This document shows, piece by piece, positions 5,673 through 9,824 of a DNA stretch of 9,824 nucleotides (position 1 is the first letter of the stretch; each line of letters starts with the position of its first letter). The notes below the pieces were generated by a model that was given only the letters and a program-made list of their open reading frames with translations, made no database searches and was not told the origin of the DNA. Origin of the DNA: Actinomycetes bacterium (GTDB taxonomy: Bacteria > Actinomycetota > Actinomycetes > Actinomycetales > Cellulomonadaceae); contig JAEYXM010000272.1 in assembly GCA_023428465.1 (NCBI GenBank), positions 1 through 9,824 on the forward strand, written 5' to 3'. The position numbers and the translations under genes were made by a program.

Positions 5673-7265
5673 ACGGACGCAGGGCCGGAGCAGGCGCAGG
5701 ACGACGAGCGGGCGGGCACGCCCGAGCCGCAGGACCACGCGCGCCCGCCGCGGGATGCCCCGCCCGCGGGCGGCGGCGGGGTCTCGCCGCGGCGTGCCTT
5801 CTGGCTGTCGTACGCGCTCTTCTTCGTGCTCTTCGCCCTGTGGTCGATCGGCAACCCGCTCACCGCCGCACCGGACGAGCCCGCCCACGCCACCAAGGCG
5901 GCCGGCGTCGTGCGCGGACAGCTGGTCGGCGAACCCGTCGAGGGCGAGCCCGACGGCTTCGGGTGGGTCCGGGTGCCCAACGTCATCTGGCAGAGCCAGG
6001 CGTACCCCATCTGCTACTACTTCAAGCCCGACATCACGGCCGCCTGCGAGCCCGAGGAGCCCGCCGACCCGCACGAGATCGTCGACGCCGTCACAACCGC
6101 CTCGAACTACAACCCCCTGTACTACCTGCCCGTCGGCATGCCCACCCTCCTGCCGCTGGGTGAGGACATGCTCTTCGCCATGCGCCTGATCACCGCGGCG
6201 ATGTGCGCGGCGGCGCTCGCGTGGGCGGTGCGCTCCCTCGCGGAGCTGCGCACGATGTCGTGGCCGGTGCTCGGTCTCGCGGCTGCCGTCACGCCGATGG
6301 TCGTCTTCCTGTCGAGCACCATCTCGCCGGCGGGCCCGGAGATCTGCGCCGCCGTCGGGCTGTGGGCGGGGCTCCTGGTGACGGTGCACCAGCCGGACCC
6401 GGACCGGCTGCGCACCCGCATGGCGGGCGTGGCCGTGCTCGCCTCCGTGCTCGTGAACCTGCGGGGCATGTCGCCGCTGTTCCTCGCGCTGATCGTCGGC
6501 ACCGTCGTGCTGTCGGCCCCGTGGGCGAACACGTGGACCGCGCTACGGGACCGGCGCTCCTGGCCGTGGCTGGGCCTCGTCGGGGTGGCCAGCATCGCGG
6601 CTCTCGTCTGGACGCGCACGGCCGGCTCGCTGCCCGAGTCGATCGTCGCGCACCCGAGCTGGACGTTCGTCCGGGCGGCCAAGACGTCGATCCACGCGAC
6701 CCCCACCTACCTGAAGAACATGGTCGGCGAGTTCGGGTGGGTGGACACCCAGCTACCCCTCGCCATGGTGTGGGCGTGGCTCGCCGTGATCGCCGCGATC
6801 GCGATCGCAGCGCTCGTGCGCGGGTCCTGGCGGCAGCGGGTCGCGCTGGCCCTGCTGGGCTTCCTGACGCTCGCCCTGCCCGTGGTCATCCACGCGTGGC
6901 AGGCCAAGTACATCGGCATCGTGTGGCAGGGCCGGTACTTCCTGCCCGCCGCCGTGGGCGTCCCGCTGCTGGCCGGCTTCATCCTGCGCGGCCGGCCGGA
7001 CGGCGCGGTCGGCGCGACGGCCCCGCGCAGCGCCCACCGCCTGCTCCCGTGGCTGCTCGGCGCGCTGCTCGGCGGCCAGGTCGTCGCCCTCGCGGTGAAC
7101 CTGCACCGGTACGCCGTCGGCGCCGACGGTCCGTGGTTCGGGACGGTCGAGGACGTGTGGGCCCCGCCCGTGAGCGTGCCCGTGCTGCTCGTGGCGTGCG
7201 TCGCGGTCGTGGTCTGGCTGTTCCGCCTCCTGCGGGGCGTCGCAGTCGCGCAGGACGTGCCATGA
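5670..7265 (+). CDS. DUF2142 family polytopic membrane protein, possible GT-C glycosyltransferase
   Basis: The 531-residue product fits DUF2142, predicted membrane proteins found in surface-glycan loci. A hydrophilic, Pro/Glu-rich tail of about 42 residues precedes a first membrane helix (about 43-63). An acidic motif, APDEPAH at 67-73, follows directly, at the place where GT-C enzymes carry their catalytic acidic residues. The first outer loop (about 64-165) contains NYNPLYYLP at 146-154 and two cysteines, Cys115 and Cys126, that could form a disulfide. About nine or ten more helices follow. SSTISPAGPE lies at 215-224, FGWVDT at 355-360 and WQGRYFLP at 419-426, the last characteristic of the family. 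Its function is not established. A GT-C-type transfer from a polyprenyl-phosphate sugar outside the membrane, or a polymerase-like role, is inference. It ends in an ATGA overlap with the next gene. Confidence 0.85.
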   Translation: MTDAGPEQAQDDERAGTPEPQDHARPPRDAPPAGGGGVSPRRAFWLSYALFFVLFALWSIGNPLTAAPDEPAHATKAAGVVRGQLVGEPVEGEPDGFGWVRVPNVIWQSQAYPICYYFKPDITAACEPEEPADPHEIVDAVTTASNYNPLYYLPVGMPTLLPLGEDMLFAMRLITAAMCAAALAWAVRSLAELRTMSWPVLGLAAAVTPMVVFLSSTISPAGPEICAAVGLWAGLLVTVHQPDPDRLRTRMAGVAVLASVLVNLRGMSPLFLALIVGTVVLSAPWANTWTALRDRRSWPWLGLVGVASIAALVWTRTAGSLPESIVAHPSWTFVRAAKTSIHATPTYLKNMVGEFGWVDTQLPLAMVWAWLAVIAAIAIAALVRGSWRQRVALALLGFLTLALPVVIHAWQAKYIGIVWQGRYFLPAAVGVPLLAGFILRGRPDGAVGATAPRSAHRLLPWLLGALLGGQVVALAVNLHRYAVGADGPWFGTVEDVWAPPVSVPVLLVACVAVVVWLFRLLRGVAVAQDVP

Positions 7266-8290
7266 GCACCCCGTCGGCCGCCGTCGTCGTCGTGAACTGG
7301 AACGGCCTGGCGGTACTCGGCCCGTGCCTGGTCTCGCTGCGCGACGCGGTCGCCGCGGGCGCGGAGGTCGTGGTGGTGGACAACGCCTCGACCGATGGTT
7401 CCCCCGACCTCGTCACCGACGTCCTGCCGGAGGCGCGCCTGCTCCGCCGCGACGTCAACGACGGCTTCGCGGGCGGCGTGAACGCCGCCGTCGCGGCCAC
7501 GACGGCGGACGTGGTCCTGCTGATCAACAACGACGCCGTCGCATCACCCGGCTGGCTCGAGGCGATGGTCGCACCGTTCGCAGAGCTCGGCTCGCGGGAC
7601 CTCGGCGCGGTGACGGGGCGCGTGCTCCTCAGCGGCCACCTCTGCCCCGCGCCCGACGGGCCGGTGCCGGCCGGCGCGCTTCGCGACCACGCCGGCGGTG
7701 CATGGGTGCGCGTCGAGGCGGACGCGCCCGGAGCAGTCCGGCTCGTCAACTCCACGGGTAACGAGGTCACCCGCTCGGGCAACGGCCGCGACCGCGGCTG
7801 GCTGACCCCGGCGGACGGCCCGCCCGCCGAGCGAACGGTGTTCGGGTTCAACGGCGGCTGCGCGGCCTTGCGCCGGGAGGCGCTGGCCGACATCGGCGGC
7901 CTCGACGCCTCGCTGTTCATGTACTACGAGGACACCGACGCCTCGTGGCGCCTGCGCCGCCGCGGCTGGCGCATCGAGTACGTGGCCGGCGCCGTGACCG
8001 AGCACCGGCACGCGGCGTCGTCGGGCACCGCGTCGGAGTTCTTCGCCGTGCACAACGTGCGCAACCGGCTGGTCGTTGCGCTGCGGCACGCGCCGTGGGG
8101 CGTCGTGGCCCGCGCCTACGCCCGGACGCTCGTGCGCACCGCGCGCGGACCGCACCGCGGGTGGTGGCTGCGCGCCCTGGGCGGCGCGCTCCGCCGGGTC
8201 CCCGCCGACCTGCGCACGCGGCGCGCCGTCGACCGAACCGCGCGCGTGCCGCGGAGCAAGGTCGCCGCGCTGCTCGCGGCGGAGGGCTGA
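7262..8290 (+). CDS. GT2 glycosyltransferase, rhamnosyltransferase-like
   Basis: This soluble family 2 GT-A glycosyltransferase of 342 residues is predicted to add a sugar to the lipid-linked glycan in the cytoplasm. Motifs in order are VVVNWNG at 9-15, VVVDNASTDGS at 37-47, NDGFAGGVNAAV at 66-77 and the metal-binding INNDAV at 88-93. FGFNGGCAALRREAL spans 193-207, then YYEDTDASWRLRRRGW at 221-236, with its conserved Glu-Asp and the WRLRRRGW signature, and EHRHA at 247-251. HNVRNRL lies at 264-270. The C-terminal 70 residues are Arg-rich with no clear membrane helix, unlike the GT2 at 4650. The insert at about 123-190, between the donor motif and NGGCAALRR, includes NSTGNEV at 163-169. The ATG start forms an ATGA overlap with the DUF2142 stop. 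Donor and acceptor are unknown. Confidence 0.88.
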   Translation: MSTPSAAVVVVNWNGLAVLGPCLVSLRDAVAAGAEVVVVDNASTDGSPDLVTDVLPEARLLRRDVNDGFAGGVNAAVAATTADVVLLINNDAVASPGWLEAMVAPFAELGSRDLGAVTGRVLLSGHLCPAPDGPVPAGALRDHAGGAWVRVEADAPGAVRLVNSTGNEVTRSGNGRDRGWLTPADGPPAERTVFGFNGGCAALRREALADIGGLDASLFMYYEDTDASWRLRRRGWRIEYVAGAVTEHRHAASSGTASEFFAVHNVRNRLVVALRHAPWGVVARAYARTLVRTARGPHRGWWLRALGGALRRVPADLRTRRAVDRTARVPRSKVAALLAAEG

Positions 8291-8294
8291 CGCC

Positions 8295-8300
8295 TAGGAT
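8295..8300 (+). promoter_or_regulatory. -10-like box for a possible leaderless pseI transcript
   Basis: TAGGAT matches TANNNT and ends 7 nt before the ATG at 8308, the same spacing as the TACACT box before 2205. The upstream -35 region (about 8271-8276, TGCTCG) is weak. The embedded AGGA at 8296-8299 could instead be a weak ribosome binding site for the operon transcript, so the role is ambiguous. Confidence 0.45.
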
Positions 8301-8307
8301 CGTCGCC

Positions 8308-9363
8308 ATGGCCCACCGCTCCGTCACGATCGGCGACCACCGGGTCGACGACCAGCACCGTCCGTTCGTCGTCGCCGAGATGTCGGGAAACCACAACGGT
8401 GACCTGGGCCGCGCGCTGGCCATCGTCGATGCCATCGCCGCGTCGGGCGCGCAGGCCGTCAAGCTGCAGACGTACACGGCGGACACGATCACGATCGATG
8501 CCGACGGGCCGGCCTTCCGCGTCTCGGCGGACCACGAGCTGTGGGGCGGGAAGAACCTCCACCAGCTCTACCAGGAAGCCCACACACCCTGGGAGTGGCA
8601 CGCACCGATCTTCGAGCGCGCCCGCGACCACGGGCTCGTCGCGTTCTCCAGCCCGTTCGACGACACCGCGGTGGACCTGCTCGAGGACCTGGCCGCACCC
8701 GTCTACAAGATCGCGTCCCTGGAGATCGGCGACCTGGCGCTCCTGCGCCGGGTGGCGCGCACCGGCAAGCCGGTCATCCTGTCGACGGGCGCCGCGACCA
8801 TCAGCGACGTGGACCTCGCGGTGCGGACGATCCGCGCCGAGGGCAACGACTCCGTCGTCGTCCTCGCCTGCACCTCGTCCTACCCCGCGTCCCCCAGCGA
8901 GTCGAACCTGCGCTCGATCCCGGTCATCCGGGACACGTTCGACGTCGTGGTGGGCCTCTCGGACCACACCAAGGGCATCGGGGTCGCGGTCGCCGCGGTG
9001 GCGATGGGCGCCACCCTCATCGAGAAGCACGTGACGCTGGCGCGCGCCGACGGCGGGGTGGACTCCGACTTCTCGCTCGAACCGGCCGAGCTCGCCGCGC
9101 TCGCGACGGAGACCGACGCCGCGTGGCAGGCCCTCGGGACGGTGCAGCTCGGACCGACGCCCGGCGAGGCGGAGAGCCGGCGTCTGCGCCGATCGCTCTT
9201 CGTCGTCGCCGACGTGCGGGCCGGTGACCCGGTCACGGGTGCGAACGTCCGGTCGATCCGGCCGGCGGGCGGTCTCGAGCCCGCGGACCTGGACATCGTC
9301 CTGGGTCGCACGTTCACGCGGGACGTCGCACGCGGCACACCCCTGACATGGGACCTCGTCTGA
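8308..9363 (+). CDS. pseI: Pseudaminic acid synthase (PseI, NeuB family)
   Basis: PseI condenses phosphoenolpyruvate with 6-deoxy-AltdiNAc to give pseudaminic acid, a nine-carbon nonulosonic acid, in the cytoplasm. The 351-residue product has the two expected domains. A TIM-barrel domain carries AEMSGNHNGDL at 23-33, KLQTYTADT at 52-60, SSPFDDTAVD at 114-123, YKIASLE at 133-139, STGAAT at 159-164 and CTSSYPAS at 188-195. GLSDHT at 216-221 and EKHVTL at 239-244 supply the two metal-binding histidines (220 and 241). A C-terminal SAF (antifreeze-like) domain starts near RRSLFVV at 294-300. MSGNHNG and GGVDSDFSLEP (249-259) favour PseI over NeuB sialic acid synthase or LegI. The ATG start is 17 nt after the previous stop and lacks a strong ribosome binding site. 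The rest of the Pse pathway is not visible here and may lie beyond the right edge. Confidence 0.88.
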   Translation: MAHRSVTIGDHRVDDQHRPFVVAEMSGNHNGDLGRALAIVDAIAASGAQAVKLQTYTADTITIDADGPAFRVSADHELWGGKNLHQLYQEAHTPWEWHAPIFERARDHGLVAFSSPFDDTAVDLLEDLAAPVYKIASLEIGDLALLRRVARTGKPVILSTGAATISDVDLAVRTIRAEGNDSVVVLACTSSYPASPSESNLRSIPVIRDTFDVVVGLSDHTKGIGVAVAAVAMGATLIEKHVTLARADGGVDSDFSLEPAELAALATETDAAWQALGTVQLGPTPGEAESRRLRRSLFVVADVRAGDPVTGANVRSIRPAGGLEPADLDIVLGRTFTRDVARGTPLTWDLV

Positions 9364-9371
9364 CTGTGCGG

Positions 9372-9388
9372 GCGGCCCGACCGGCCGC
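9372..9388. terminator. GC-rich hairpin between convergent pseI and acetyltransferase genes
   Basis: GCGGCC at 9372-9377 pairs with GGCCGC at 9383-9388 around a 5-nt loop (CGACC). It fills most of the 30-bp gap between two convergent stop codons and could act as a bidirectional terminator. There is no T-tract on either side, so support is positional only. Confidence 0.4.
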
Positions 9389-9393
9389 GCTCC

Positions 9394-9824
9394 TCAGCGC
9401 GCGGGCTTGACGAGGCCGACGACGTCCGCCTCGTCGTACCCGGGGGCCGGTGCGTAGCCGGCGGCGCGGAACAGACGCAACGAGGCCGCGTTGTCCGGTC
9501 GCACGTGGGCGAGCAGCCGCGCGTCGGAGCCGGTGCGCTGCCGCCAGAGAGCCTCGCCGGCAGCGAGGACGGGGCCCGCGAGGCGGCGGCCCCGCGCCTC
9601 GGGCGCGAGCGTCACCGAGACCTCCCAGAGGTCGCCGTCCACCCGGTCGAAGCGCACCGTGCCCACGGCTTCGTCCTGCTGCTCGACGACGAGGAGGACG
9701 CGCGCCGGGTCGGCGAGCACCGCGGTGAGCCACCGGTCGTGGTCCGCGGCGGGGACCGGGGCCGTGCTCCGTGACGCGGCCCGCGTCGCCGGGTCGTTGC
9801 GCCAGCGCAGCAGCAGCGCCGAGT
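9394..9824 (-). CDS. GNAT N-acetyltransferase, C-terminal part, cut by right edge; PseH candidate
   Basis: The open frame runs in from the right edge without a start and ends at a TGA at 9396-9394, so 142 residues are visible. It has a GNAT fold of the RimJ/RimL type. LLLRWRNDPATRAASRS near the start is followed by DHDRWL, then an acetyl-CoA-binding segment VTLAPEARGRRLAGPVL, and a C-terminal VRPDNAASLRLFRAAGY, which is the usual closing motif. WRND...TR plus H..W is the pattern seen in PseH-like acetyltransferases that acetylate UDP-4-amino sugars, and in acetyltransferases acting on related sugars. It lies next to pseI, so a PseH role is attractive. The frame is still open at the edge, so the visible part could be the tail of a PseG-GNAT fusion. 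Substrate assignment is inference; the GNAT call is firm. Confidence 0.8.
   Translation of the reverse strand, partial: SALLLRWRNDPATRAASRSTAPVPAADHDRWLTAVLADPARVLLVVEQQDEAVGTVRFDRVDGDLWEVSVTLAPEARGRRLAGPVLAAGEALWRQRTGSDARLLAHVRPDNAASLRLFRAAGYAPAPGYDEADVVGLVKPAR

Noticed and set aside
4353..6389. A very long open frame on the minus strand (about 678 codons)
   Set aside because: It lies opposite three well-supported genes and is rich in Arg, His and Gln with no domain motifs, the usual mirror of high-GC codon bias.
4650..8290. The two GT2 genes at 4650 and 7262 as a recent duplication
   Set aside because: They share only family motifs (GF.GGVN, N.DA, ED..WR) and differ in insert and C-terminal membrane segment, so they look like old paralogues or independent members.
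7945..8307. In-frame upstream extension of pseI into the preceding glycosyltransferase
   Set aside because: The extension is low-complexity Arg/Ala-rich and overlaps the end of a gene with clear GT2 motifs; homology begins just after the ATG at 8308.
8308..9363. NeuB sialic acid synthase or LegI as the identity of the NeuB-family protein
   Set aside because: The MSGNHNG start and GGVDSDFSLEP segment match PseI; NeuB and LegI typically have a different sequence at the latter site. A phylogeny would be decisive.

Overview
The window is a stretch of very GC-rich DNA with third-position G/C almost throughout, many GTG starts, and GTGA/ATGA stop-start overlaps. This points to a high-GC actinobacterium. 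The protein styles (DUF2304, DUF2142, a Wzx-like protein with a PLEQE motif) fit Cellulomonas-like Micrococcales, but no marker gene fixes the genus. Coding density is nearly complete, and there are no RNA genes, mobile elements or CRISPR arrays.

Layout. (1) Positions 1-947 hold a divergent dTDP-L-rhamnose pair: the start of rfbD (minus strand, cut by the left edge) and the complete rfbC (plus strand). They share a 111-bp promoter region with mirror-image -10-like boxes. (2) Positions 993-2114 hold a minus-strand GT4-type glycosyltransferase, convergent with rfbC across a perfect 18-bp palindrome. (3) Positions 2205-8290 hold a tightly packed plus-strand operon of six genes: a dolichol-phosphate-mannose-synthase-like GT2, a DUF2304 small membrane protein, a Wzx/MOP-type flippase, a second GT2, a DUF2142 polytopic membrane protein and a third GT2. 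Four of the five junctions are 4-bp GTGA/ATGA overlaps; the fifth is a 12-bp gap with a strong ribosome binding site. (4) Positions 8308-9363 hold a pseudaminic acid synthase (pseI, NeuB family), which has its own -10-like box. (5) Positions 9394-9824 hold the C-terminal part of a minus-strand GNAT acetyltransferase, a PseH candidate, which enters from the right edge.

Together this looks like a cell-surface glycan locus. Activated rhamnose (rfb genes) and pseudaminic acid (pseI and perhaps the GNAT) would be donors. Cytoplasmic GT2 and GT4 enzymes would build a lipid-linked oligosaccharide, and the MOP protein would flip it. The DPM1-like GT2 with DUF2304 could make a polyprenyl-phosphate sugar for an extracytoplasmic GT-C-like step by the DUF2142 protein. 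The sugar specificities, and the role given to the DUF2304/DUF2142 pair, are inferences. No initiating phosphoglycosyltransferase, Wzy polymerase or other pse genes (pseB, pseC, pseF, pseG) are visible inside the window.
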